Shown piece after piece: positions 1 to 6,307 of a stretch of 6,307 nucleotides of DNA. This stretch comes from Flavobacteriales bacterium (lineage in GTDB: Bacteria > Bacteroidota > Bacteroidia > Flavobacteriales_D > Crocinitomicaceae), in contig CANJQZ010000118.1 of NCBI GenBank assembly GCA_947476515.1, positions 1 through 6,307 of the forward strand, written 5' to 3'. The notes beneath the pieces were generated by a model that saw nothing but the letters and a program-made list of their open reading frames with translations, did not search any database and was not told where the DNA came from. The translations under genes were made by a program, and so were the position numbers. The stretch's first letter is position 1. Each line of letters starts with the position of its first letter.

Positions 1-1445
1 CAATATCTTTGTCGAGAAAACACAGCATCTCTTAACCTGAAATTTATTTTACCTTGTCCAATTCCATTTTTCTCAATTTCAGCAATGGCTCGTTGCATTG
101 CATCCTTAACTTGAAGGCCATTTAAAAAGGAAGAATTAGCAATGACTGCCTCTTTATCTTCATAAGCTTCTTCGGTGCAATCAAGATCCTTAAAAATAGA
201 AGGAATTGATAAATTAAAAAATTTAGCAAAGTTAAAATCTCTTTGATCCCCACAAGGGACTGCCATAACAGCACCAGTTCCATAACTTGCCAAAACATAA
301 TCACCAATCCAAACAGGTATTTTTACACCTGAAAAAGGATGAATGGCATAAGCTCCCGTAAAAACTCCTGAAATATTTTTTATGTCTGCTTGACGGTCTC
401 TTTCAGTTTTTAATGAAGAAGATTTTATATACGCTTGAACCTCGTTGCTTTGTTCTTTACTTACAATTTTTTGAACCAACGGATGTTCGGGAGCGAGCAC
501 CAGAAAAGAAACACCAAAAATAGTATCTGGTCGGGTTGTAAATACTTCAATTTTATAATCAGAATCATGATCTAAGCTAAAGAAAACAGATGCTCCAATC
601 GATTTTCCAATCCAATTTCTTTGTTGCTCTTTGATAGACTCCGTCCAATCAATAGTATTTAAACCTTGTAGTAATCGATCAGCATAGGCTTTAATTCTCA
701 AAGACCATTGACGCATTTTCTTTTGCTCAACTGGATGACCACCACGAATAGAGGTTCCATTAACCACCTCATCATTAGCCAATACAGTTCCAAGTGCTGA
801 ACACCAATTGACCCATGTATCCGATAGATAAGCTAAGCGATAATTAAGTAAGATTTTTTCTTGGTCTTCGGAAGAAGCATCACTCCATTCTTGAGCACTA
901 AAAATAGGCGTTTCATCTGCAACTACTTGAACATTTTTATTCCCCTCTTTTAAAAATGTATTTTTTAACGCATCTATAGGCAATGCCTTATCTACTCCTA
1001 AATCATAATACGATTCAAACAGAAGTTTAAAGATCCATTGAGTCCACTTATAATAAGAGGGTGCAGAAGTTCTAATTTCTCTTGACCAATCGAAAGCGAA
1101 ACCCATTTTATCTAATTGATCTCGATATCTCGCAATATTTTGAGTTGTTGTAATCGAGGGGTGTTGACCTGTTTGAATGGCGTATTGTTCTGCTGGTAGT
1201 CCAAAGGAATCATAACCCATAGGGTGCAAAACATTAAACCCCTCTAATCTTTTATAGCGTGTATAGATATCTGATGCAATGTATCCAAGAGGATGACCAA
1301 CATGTAATCCCGCCCCTGAGGGATAAGGAAACATATCCAAGACATAGAATTTTTCTTTTTGGGAGTCTTCATTTACTTGATTCGTTTTATTTTCTGCCCA
1401 AAACGATTGCCATTTTTTTTCTATTCCTTGAAAATTATATTCCAT
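1..1445 (-). CDS. leuS: Leucyl-tRNA synthetase, N-terminal 481 residues (3' end beyond window)
   Basis: Class I aminoacyl-tRNA synthetase that charges tRNA(Leu) with leucine in the cytoplasm. The minus-strand frame is open from the ATG at 1443-1445 to the left edge, giving 481 codons; the family in Bacteroidota is about 900 residues or more, so roughly half is present. Visible landmarks: the HIGH-type signature HVGH at residues 48-51 after FPYPSGAGL; the ZN1 region around NWCSALGTVLANDEV (213-227); the CP1 editing domain with TTRPDT (303-308, the last Thr matching E. coli Thr252) and GTGAVMAVPCGDQRD (389-403, D400 and D403 matching E. coli Asp342 and Asp345); and the FSRQRY segment (476-481) that re-enters the catalytic domain. 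Only one of the usual ZN1 cysteines remains (C215). The start MEYNF fits the family and no better upstream start exists. It follows the UbiA-like gene by 40 bp with no Shine-Dalgarno sequence. The identification is secure. Confidence 0.97.
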   Translation of the reverse strand, partial: MEYNFQGIEKKWQSFWAENKTNQVNEDSQKEKFYVLDMFPYPSGAGLHVGHPLGYIASDIYTRYKRLEGFNVLHPMGYDSFGLPAEQYAIQTGQHPSITTTQNIARYRDQLDKMGFAFDWSREIRTSAPSYYKWTQWIFKLLFESYYDLGVDKALPIDALKNTFLKEGNKNVQVVADETPIFSAQEWSDASSEDQEKILLNYRLAYLSDTWVNWCSALGTVLANDEVVNGTSIRGGHPVEQKKMRQWSLRIKAYADRLLQGLNTIDWTESIKEQQRNWIGKSIGASVFFSLDHDSDYKIEVFTTRPDTIFGVSFLVLAPEHPLVQKIVSKEQSNEVQAYIKSSSLKTERDRQADIKNISGVFTGAYAIHPFSGVKIPVWIGDYVLASYGTGAVMAVPCGDQRDFNFAKFFNLSIPSIFKDLDCTEEAYEDKEAVIANSSFLNGLQVKDAMQRAIAEIEKNGIGQGKINFRLRDAVFSRQRY

Positions 1446-1462
1446 AATGATTTATTGTTCAA

Positions 1463-1470
1463 CAAAGATA
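1463..1470 (-). promoter_or_regulatory. leuS: Possible Bacteroidota -7 box (TAnnTTTG) before leuS
   Basis: Read on the minus strand, the 40-bp gap between the UbiA-like gene and leuS contains TATCTTTG, an exact match to the Bacteroidota -7 consensus TAnnTTTG. It ends 17 bases before the leuS ATG, which would give a very short leader. I do not see a TTTG -33 element at the usual distance upstream, so this is half a promoter at best. It could be a chance match in A+T-rich DNA, with leuS transcribed by read-through from the genes above. Confidence 0.3.
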
Positions 1471-1485
1471 GACAAAACTGCGTGT

Positions 1486-2283
1486 TCAGTGAATACCTAA
1501 AGTGCGCAAAATTATTGCAGATACAGCAATTATCATTAAAACTATATCTGGATTCAAATGCTTTAATTTAAAAAGAATAAAATAGCAATAGATCGACAAG
1601 ACACCAATACCAATTGACATTGAAATTAATTTTGAACCTTCAAGCAAATAAAATGAGATTAATATATCTGTAAACAATAAAACACTCAAGATTAATTGTG
1701 TTGATTGAGCGCTGAACACTTGAGGAAATGTTCTTAATTTAACCGAGTCATGATCTTTATCACGCCAATCACCGAGAAGAGCAAGAATTAGAAAAAGTAT
1801 CAGCATCGGGAGAAATAAAGCTGTTTGGAAGGCTAGAAAAGAGGTGGGAAAAACTATAATTAGAATGGTCCAAGCAAGTGTAACAGTAATCGATTTAACA
1901 AATGGAATATTCCTTAAATTTATCATTGGAAAAGGTACTACATACCCCACAACAAGAAAACAAAGAAGTGCAAAGTACACTTTAGCTGAGCTAGAATTTT
2001 GCAGTTCCGCAAGGAAAAAAAATAAAATAATCATAGCAGAACTTAACAAAAAAAGAAAAAGGACTAAAGGTCGATTTTGCTTCATCCATAAGTTATCTTC
2101 AGGAAGTAGTAAATTCAATTTAAATTTTGCAAGTCTATGCAAGGTATATGTTGATTCAACGCAAAAGAAAATAAATGCTGCTAAGATCCATGCTTTACAA
2201 GTCATGGGATAAAACCCAACTACTAATAGTGCTGCAGAAAGTGATAAACTTAAAAAAGATTTTCGAAAAAATAACTGCACCAT
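1486..2283 (-). CDS. UbiA-like polytopic membrane protein lacking the first Asp-rich motif
   Basis: A 265-residue, very hydrophobic protein with about eight or nine predicted membrane segments (roughly residues 8-27, 31-48, 73-93, 100-119, 128-148, 151-171, 195-215, 219-238 and 245-262). Similarity to the UbiA prenyltransferase superfamily rests on the loop at 171-187, GDWRDKDHDSVKLRTFP, which resembles the second motif (DxxDxxxD then R/K-T-x-P: here D172, D175, D179), and on the LRNIP segment at 123-127 before a membrane helix. The first motif, normally NDxxDxxxD, should lie near residues 43-52, but that stretch reads ESTYTLHRLA and has no Asp. UbiA enzymes bind the prenyl diphosphate through Mg2+ held by both motifs, so ordinary prenyl transfer is doubtful and no substrate is assigned. 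The ATG directly abuts the TAA of the upstream glycosyltransferase gene, suggesting coupled translation. A plain membrane protein of unknown function is the alternative. Confidence 0.65.
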   Translation of the reverse strand: MVQLFFRKSFLSLSLSAALLVVGFYPMTCKAWILAAFIFFCVESTYTLHRLAKFKLNLLLPEDNLWMKQNRPLVLFLFLLSSAMIILFFFLAELQNSSSAKVYFALLCFLVVGYVVPFPMINLRNIPFVKSITVTLAWTILIIVFPTSFLAFQTALFLPMLILFLILALLGDWRDKDHDSVKLRTFPQVFSAQSTQLILSVLLFTDILISFYLLEGSKLISMSIGIGVLSIYCYFILFKLKHLNPDIVLMIIAVSAIILRTLGIH

Positions 2284-3285
2284 TTAAAGATCAAGAAGTG
2301 CATTCCTAACCTCATTTACAGGAATTTTTCTCAAGCATTGACAAATAACGCCTTTAGCACAAGTGGGACATTTTTCATCAAAAACAAGTGAAATAGAGTT
2401 CATTCCAAGAGGTTTCCAACGACCAGGGTGAATCGGTTTTCTCATTGAGAATAATCCAACAGACTTTTTGTTTAACATTGCTGAAATATGCAGAGGGCCT
2501 GTCGAACAGGCTACTAGAGCTTTAACATTTGAAAGTACAAAAATTAATTCATTCAGTTTTAATTTCCCTGTTGAGTCGATCAAAGAATCACCTAATTGAA
2601 ATAAGTGGCGAAAAAGTTCCCCTTCTTTTTCGGTGCCTGTCAACAAGACAGCATACCCATCTGCTACAAGTAAATTGGCTAAATCAACATAATTTTCTAG
2701 AGGCCATTCCAAAGCGCTTCCTTGAGATTTGGGGTGCAAAACAATAGCCTTATCCCAATTAATATCCTTTAAAAAAGTTGGCATGTTAACTTTTGGGACG
2801 ACAAAATTAGAGGCTTGATTTTGTAAATCATTTAAGCTAGGAATACTTTGTAATCCAAGAGGGCGAAGCAATTCAAAATTTAATTGTGCTTCATGTAAAA
2901 TAGATTTTTTTCTGCTAAAATTCACCCTACTGTTGCAATTCAAAAAATGAAAGGTCCGATGGGCTGTACCAATTCTAAGAGGAATTTTTGCTTTTTTTGC
3001 TAAAACAGCAATTTCTCTCCTGGGAAAAACATGAATAATACAATCGGCGTTCATACTACTCATTTTTGCTGAAAGCGGCAGATTTTGAAGCTCATCCCAA
3101 TTCAAAAACCGATCAATACTAGTAAAGCAAGAAACAACAGATTCTGTATAAGTTCTGCCTAAAAAAATAAGTTCTGCTTCAGGGTAATGCTCTCTCAGCC
3201 AAACACATATAGGAAGTGTAAGCATAACATCTCCTATACTATCTGTTCGGGAAATAATTATTTTATGAAGTTCTTTTTGCGCCAT
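2284..3285 (-). CDS. Glycosyltransferase family 9 protein (ADP-heptose:LPS heptosyltransferase-like)
   Basis: A 333-residue GT9/WaaC-WaaF-type glycosyltransferase, expected to move a heptose or similar sugar from a nucleotide donor to lipopolysaccharide core on the cytoplasmic side of the inner membrane. The N-terminal Rossmann domain opens with ISRTDSIGDVMLTLP (11-25); D19 in the GD pair matches the proposed catalytic base Asp13 of E. coli WaaC. The C-terminal donor domain shows VLHPKSQGSALEWP (182-195), LLTGTEKE (214-221) and ACSTGPLHISAML (259-271). The Asp that precedes TG in WaaC is Ser (S261) here. The C-terminus carries a cysteine group, C306, C309, C315 and C317. The start is set by D19: the next Met (M21) would lose it. 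The gene overlaps the end of the GT2 gene by 23 bp and has a possible Shine-Dalgarno. The family is sure; the sugar and acceptor are inferred, so no symbol is given. Confidence 0.88.
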   Translation of the reverse strand: MAQKELHKIIISRTDSIGDVMLTLPICVWLREHYPEAELIFLGRTYTESVVSCFTSIDRFLNWDELQNLPLSAKMSSMNADCIIHVFPRREIAVLAKKAKIPLRIGTAHRTFHFLNCNSRVNFSRKKSILHEAQLNFELLRPLGLQSIPSLNDLQNQASNFVVPKVNMPTFLKDINWDKAIVLHPKSQGSALEWPLENYVDLANLLVADGYAVLLTGTEKEGELFRHLFQLGDSLIDSTGKLKLNELIFVLSNVKALVACSTGPLHISAMLNKKSVGLFSMRKPIHPGRWKPLGMNSISLVFDEKCPTCAKGVICQCLRKIPVNEVRNALLDL

Positions 3286-4027
3286 TTCTTAAATTCCTTA
3301 CCTCTTTATATTTTAAAATATTAGACGCCGCACTAATTCTTGCGATATGCCAACCACTACTTCCATCAAGAAACCCACACTGAAAAACAAACATTTTCAA
3401 AAATCGAACAACTCCACTGACTAATGGTTTTAATGGCCCAACTTGCTTTCCCTGTTCAACATATTTAAGAGCTGTCAAGCGAGAATAATGATCTGCCCTT
3501 TGACGATGTTGCTCATGAGAGACATACGAATAATGAGACAATAATCCTTTCAATGGTGCAACTACTATACCTTCTGGAATCGCAAGTGTTTCATGAACAA
3601 TATCCCCTTCCCAAATGGCATTAGCGGGGAATATTCTAATTTTAACATCCGGAAACCAGCCAGAGTGATAAATCCATTTTCCACAATAATTTGTCAAGCG
3701 ATTCATGGAATAATATCCTAGACTTCCTTTCAATTTAATTGCTTTAATTTCCTCACATAATTCAGGACTAAGTGCTTCGTCGGCATCTAAAGATAAAATC
3801 AAATCTGTTTTTACTTGAGCATTCAAGTAGTTTTTTGAGGCGGCGTAACCCTCCCACTTTCTTTGAATTACTTGAACCTTTAATTGACTGCAAATATCAA
3901 TTGTAGCATCAGTTGAAAATGAATCCAAAACAATTATATGATCTACACTATCCCTTATAGATTCGATACAGCGTTGAATATTACGCTCCTCGTTCCATGT
4001 AATAATAGCAGCAGTTATGGTTGGCAT
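3263..4027 (-). CDS. Glycosyltransferase family 2 protein (WaaE/KdtX-like)
   Basis: A 254-residue GT-A fold glycosyltransferase, predicted to be an inverting, metal-dependent enzyme that adds a sugar to lipopolysaccharide inner core at the cytoplasmic membrane face. It shows the standard order of GT2 features: AAIITWNEERNI (6-17) at the nucleotide-binding start, VLDSFSTDAT (33-42), WEGYAASKNY (58-67), the metal-binding DxD at D81-A82-D83 in SLDADE, then HSGWFPD (121-127) and VHE (144-146). SFSTD, W-GY--(Q/S)KN and SGW-PD together are typical of the WaaE/KdtX branch, some of whose members are known glucosyltransferases of the LPS core. Length fits that branch. The ATG lies 28 bp after the MltD stop, and its end overlaps the GT9 gene by 23 bp, so the two transferases are probably made together and act on the same glycan. 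The actual sugar is not readable from the sequence. Confidence 0.9.
   Translation of the reverse strand: MPTITAAIITWNEERNIQRCIESIRDSVDHIIVLDSFSTDATIDICSQLKVQVIQRKWEGYAASKNYLNAQVKTDLILSLDADEALSPELCEEIKAIKLKGSLGYYSMNRLTNYCGKWIYHSGWFPDVKIRIFPANAIWEGDIVHETLAIPEGIVVAPLKGLLSHYSYVSHEQHRQRADHYSRLTALKYVEQGKQVGPLKPLVSGVVRFLKMFVFQCGFLDGSSGWHIARISAASNILKYKEVRNLRNGAKRTS
3295..3300 (-). promoter_or_regulatory. Possible Shine-Dalgarno for the GT9 gene
   Basis: Minus-strand TAAGGA lies inside the 3' end of the GT2 gene, with 9 bases between it and the GT9 ATG at 3283-3285. It is the only start in this window with a recognisable purine-rich site at a sensible distance, and it supports the overlapping start at 3285. 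Bacteroidota often do not rely on such sites, so this may be coincidental. Confidence 0.35.
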
Positions 4028-4055
4028 AATTCAGGTAACTATAAAAAGTTAACAT

Positions 4056-5549
4056 TTATTTTATTCGGATTCTTTGTCCAATTACAATACTGTTTACTCT
4101 AACGCCAGGGTTTAATTTTTGTAACTGTCCTAATGTCAAATTATTTCTTTGGGCAATTTTACTAAAAGTATCCCCTGTCTTCACGACATAATATTTTTTA
4201 ACAGGTTGCGGTTTTACAGGTGCAGGAATAGGTTTAGGTTTTACTGCTGCTTCTTTAATAGTCAAGCGCTGACCCACATAGATATTGGCCGTTTTAAGTC
4301 CGTTCCATTCCATTAATTGTTCAACAGATACTCCATATTTAAGAGCAATATTTTTAATATTATCTCCTGTTTTTACTTTATAATATTGGTAATTAACATT
4401 AACACTATCCACAACATTTATTTGACTGGAATCCAACATCTTAGAAGTATCAATTAGTGCCGGAATTGGTGTGGAGACCACATTATACCATTGATTTTCA
4501 ACATAATACAAAGAATCTTCAATGCTTACTAATAAATTGATTTTTTCAAAAGGTCCTGTCAAGCAACGCCCTTTTACAGATTTAGGAATAAAGGCAGTTT
4601 TATAAATTGGATTTAATTCTTTTATTTCAGTAAGATCCCAAGCAGCCATATTGGAAATAGTACTCATATGAGTTCCTTGTTTAAGGCACATGGTATCCAA
4701 CTGAGCATTATGCAATTTTGCTTCCATTGGAATAATGTTATGTTCGGCATGATAGGTCAATAAATAGGCTGCAGCAATAAAATTAGGTACATACCCTTGA
4801 GTTTCTGTTGGAAGATAGGGTCTAACTTCCCAATAAGTAGTTTTATTTCCTGAGCGTTTTATGGCATGATTAACAGTTCCGGGGCCAGCATTATAAGCTG
4901 CAAGTGCAAGATTCCAATCGCCATAAATGCCATATAATTGTTTAAGGTATCTACATGCCGCATCCGTTGCTTTATCTGGATCCATGCGTTCATCGATATA
5001 TGAATTTTCTTCAAGACCAAAATAAAGTCCTGTTTTATACATAAACTGCCAAAGACCAAGAGCTCCAGCTTTAGACTTTACTTGCGGACGAAGACCACTT
5101 TCAATAACAGATAAAAACCGCAATTCGATTGGCAGGCCATATTCCGCCAATTTATCTTTGAACATATCAAAATATAAGGGAGAGCGGCCAAGAACAACAC
5201 GAGCAAAACCACGGCGTTGTGTAGCAAAAAATTTAATCGTTGCTAAAGTTGATTTATTACAATCCATATGAAACGGACTATTTTGGGACATATCGGCTAA
5301 GCGTTGACAATAAACATCATCACTAAAGGATGGTGTTTCATTTGGCTCATAATTTAGCGCATTTATGATGGAATCATATTTATTCGAATTCACATAATCG
5401 CTATAAAAAAGTCTTAAACTTTGCTCGACCGTATTAAAAAAGGGGTCTAGATTTAGAGAATCTGAAGGACGCGAAAGATGCGTTGACTTTTGAGAATGGA
5501 CAAAAGAAGTGAGTAATAAGAGAACAACACAAATAGTCCAATTTTTCAT
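4056..5549 (-). CDS. mltD: Membrane-bound lytic murein transglycosylase D-like protein with two LysM domains
   Basis: A 497-residue exported peptidoglycan-cleaving enzyme. It should cut the MurNAc-GlcNAc glycosidic bond to leave 1,6-anhydro-MurNAc, working in the periplasm during wall remodelling. Residues 1-19 form a signal peptide (a hydrophobic core, then FVHS before Gln20); there is no Cys at the cleavage site, so it is not an obvious lipoprotein, unlike E. coli MltD. The SLT domain spans about 120-275, with catalytic E150 in VIESGLRP, then SKAGALGLWQFM (159-170), ALAAYNAGPG (215-224) and GYVPNFIAA (252-260). A middle segment of about 110 residues is followed by LysM 1 (about 389-432, YYKVKTGDN...), a Pro/Lys-rich linker (437-452) and LysM 2 (about 453-497), which should bind glycan strands. 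It is slightly longer than E. coli MltD (about 450). The ATG overlaps the gatA TGA (ATGA), suggesting coupled translation. Assignment is firm. Confidence 0.95.
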   Translation of the reverse strand: MKNWTICVVLLLLTSFVHSQKSTHLSRPSDSLNLDPFFNTVEQSLRLFYSDYVNSNKYDSIINALNYEPNETPSFSDDVYCQRLADMSQNSPFHMDCNKSTLATIKFFATQRRGFARVVLGRSPLYFDMFKDKLAEYGLPIELRFLSVIESGLRPQVKSKAGALGLWQFMYKTGLYFGLEENSYIDERMDPDKATDAACRYLKQLYGIYGDWNLALAAYNAGPGTVNHAIKRSGNKTTYWEVRPYLPTETQGYVPNFIAAAYLLTYHAEHNIIPMEAKLHNAQLDTMCLKQGTHMSTISNMAAWDLTEIKELNPIYKTAFIPKSVKGRCLTGPFEKINLLVSIEDSLYYVENQWYNVVSTPIPALIDTSKMLDSSQINVVDSVNVNYQYYKVKTGDNIKNIALKYGVSVEQLMEWNGLKTANIYVGQRLTIKEAAVKPKPIPAPVKPQPVKKYYVVKTGDTFSKIAQRNNLTLGQLQKLNPGVRVNSIVIGQRIRIK

Positions 5550-6307
5550 TTAAGTGTATTAAAAATATTGAAAAAATCAAACAATTTCTTTTCACAAAAA
5601 CGATCTGCCATTACTTGAACACCGTAAGGCATGCCATTTTGGTGTGTTGCGAAGGGAATACTTAATGCTGGATTTCCTGTAATATTTGCATGAACAGTAA
5701 ATATATCTTGCAAGTACATTTGAATAGAATCTTTTACGGCTCCAATTTCGAATGCCGTTGTGGGGGTTGTAGGCATTAAAAGTACATCAACCTCTTTAAA
5801 CATTTGATCTGTGGCATTTTTCATTACCCTTCGAACGCGTTGCGCTTGGGTATAATACGCATCATAATGCTCATTAGAAAGAACAAATGTCCCTGTCATA
5901 ATCCTGCGTTTCACCTCAGGACCAAAACCTTCAGTTCGAGAAAGGACATAGGTTTCTTCAACTCCTTTCGCATTTGGACTTCTATATCCATAATGAACAC
6001 CATCAAATCGAGAAAGATTAGAGGAGGCCTCAGCGGTTGTTAGAACATAATAAGTAGGAACCATATATTCTAAATAGGGAAAACTAAGAGGGATTATTTC
6101 CACTCCATTTTTCGCTAAATGCTCAATCAATTCATTAATCTTAACTTTTATTTCTGTGTCTAAACCGGGATGATTTAAACATTCCTGCAGCACGCCAACC
6201 TTTATTTTTTGTGCATTTTGCGTAGATTTAGCGTATACAGCATTAGAAGTTGTTTCATCAAACGGATCTGCACCAGACATCAATTCAAAAAGAATTTCAG
6301 TATCTTC
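5546..6307 (-). CDS. gatA: Asp-tRNA(Asn)/Glu-tRNA(Gln) amidotransferase subunit A, C-terminal 253 residues (5' end beyond window)
   Basis: Amidase subunit of the GatCAB complex, which releases ammonia from glutamine and passes it to GatB to convert Glu-tRNA(Gln) or Asp-tRNA(Asn) to the amidated form. The minus-strand frame is open through the right edge, reading EDTEILFELMSGADPFDE at its start; the TTG at 6281-6283 and the ATG after it are internal Leu and Met codons, not the real start. The family is about 470-490 residues, so about half is visible. The amidase-signature Lys-Ser-Ser triad lies upstream, outside the window. Present are GFGPEVKRRIMTGTF (residues 119-133 counted from the TTG codon), LLMPTTP (168-174), YLQDIFT (190-196) and ITGNPALSIPF (201-211); the Arg and Asp in the first and third of these correspond, as I recall, to glutamine-contacting residues in Staphylococcus GatA. 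Its TGA overlaps the mltD ATG by 4 bp. Confidence 0.96.
   Translation of the reverse strand, partial: EDTEILFELMSGADPFDETTSNAVYAKSTQNAQKIKVGVLQECLNHPGLDTEIKVKINELIEHLAKNGVEIIPLSFPYLEYMVPTYYVLTTAEASSNLSRFDGVHYGYRSPNAKGVEETYVLSRTEGFGPEVKRRIMTGTFVLSNEHYDAYYTQAQRVRRVMKNATDQMFKEVDVLLMPTTPTTAFEIGAVKDSIQMYLQDIFTVHANITGNPALSIPFATHQNGMPYGVQVMADRFCEKKLFDFFNIFNTLK

Noticed and set aside
122..307. A 61-codon minus-strand open frame inside leuS.
   Set aside because: It sits in another frame of the leuS editing-domain region, where the leuS frame gives clear family motifs.
1844..2212. A 122-codon plus-strand open frame opposite the UbiA-like gene.
   Set aside because: It lies wholly antisense to a better-supported gene, has no recognisable domain, is Lys/Asn-rich as expected from A+T-rich complement reading, and has no promoter-like or ribosome-binding signal that I can see.
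4028..4055. A small inverted repeat (TAACT ... AGTTA) in the 28-bp gap between mltD and the GT2 gene.
   Set aside because: The stem is only five A+T-rich pairs with no following U-tract beyond ordinary composition, so it is too weak to call a terminator or operator.
4859..5059. A 66-codon minus-strand open frame inside mltD.
   Set aside because: It is a shifted reading of the conserved SLT domain, so it is a by-product of that coding sequence.
5804..6043. A 79-codon plus-strand open frame opposite gatA.
   Set aside because: It is antisense to strongly conserved GatA sequence and shows no domain or start signal of its own.
6278..6283. An apparent gatA start at TTG/ATG near the right edge.
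   Set aside because: The frame stays open upstream to the edge and reads EDTEILFE before LMSGADPFDE, matching the interior of GatA; a protein starting here would lack the whole amidase catalytic triad.
1..6307. Search for phage defence, toxin-antitoxin, mobile element, CRISPR or RNA-gene signals.
   Set aside because: Every stretch longer than 40 bases is accounted for by core-type genes in one direction; no transposase, direct repeat array, tRNA-like fold or defence domain was recognised.

Overview
This window looks like a piece of an A+T-rich Bacteroidota chromosome, probably of the Flavobacteriales type. The evidence is the character of the proteins: a leucyl-tRNA synthetase whose ZN1 region lacks most zinc-binding cysteines, an MltD-type lytic transglycosylase with a signal peptide ending just before Gln, and a UbiA-like membrane protein of a kind I associate with this phylum. 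Most starts also lack a clear Shine-Dalgarno sequence, and a TAnnTTTG promoter-like box lies before leuS. The genus cannot be told from the sequence alone.

All six genes lie on the minus strand, so transcription runs from high to low coordinates and coding density is close to complete. In order of transcription they are: the 3' half of gatA (runs off the right edge, 5546-6307), an mltD-like murein transglycosylase (4056-5549), a family 2 glycosyltransferase of the WaaE/KdtX kind (3263-4027), a family 9 (heptosyltransferase-like) glycosyltransferase (2284-3285), a degenerate UbiA-like polytopic membrane protein (1486-2283), and the 5' part of leuS (runs off the left edge, 1-1445). The junctions are tight: a 4-bp ATGA overlap, a 28-bp gap, a 23-bp overlap, a direct TAA/ATG abutment, and a 40-bp gap. 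The first five genes look like one transcription unit. leuS may be read through or may have its own weak promoter in the 40-bp gap.

Functionally, two translation genes (gatA for transamidation of misacylated Glu-tRNA(Gln)/Asp-tRNA(Asn), and leuS for leucine charging) flank a four-gene cell-envelope block. MltD would act on peptidoglycan in the periplasm, the two glycosyltransferases would add sugars to lipopolysaccharide core or a similar glycan at the inner face of the inner membrane, and the UbiA-like protein is an integral membrane protein of unknown substrate. The last is the least understood gene here, because it keeps the second Asp-rich motif of the UbiA family but not the first.

I found no RNA genes, mobile elements, CRISPR arrays, long repeats, frameshifts or gene-less stretches over 40 bases. 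The region reads as ordinary core chromosome rather than an accessory island, and I see no convincing new biological system in it.
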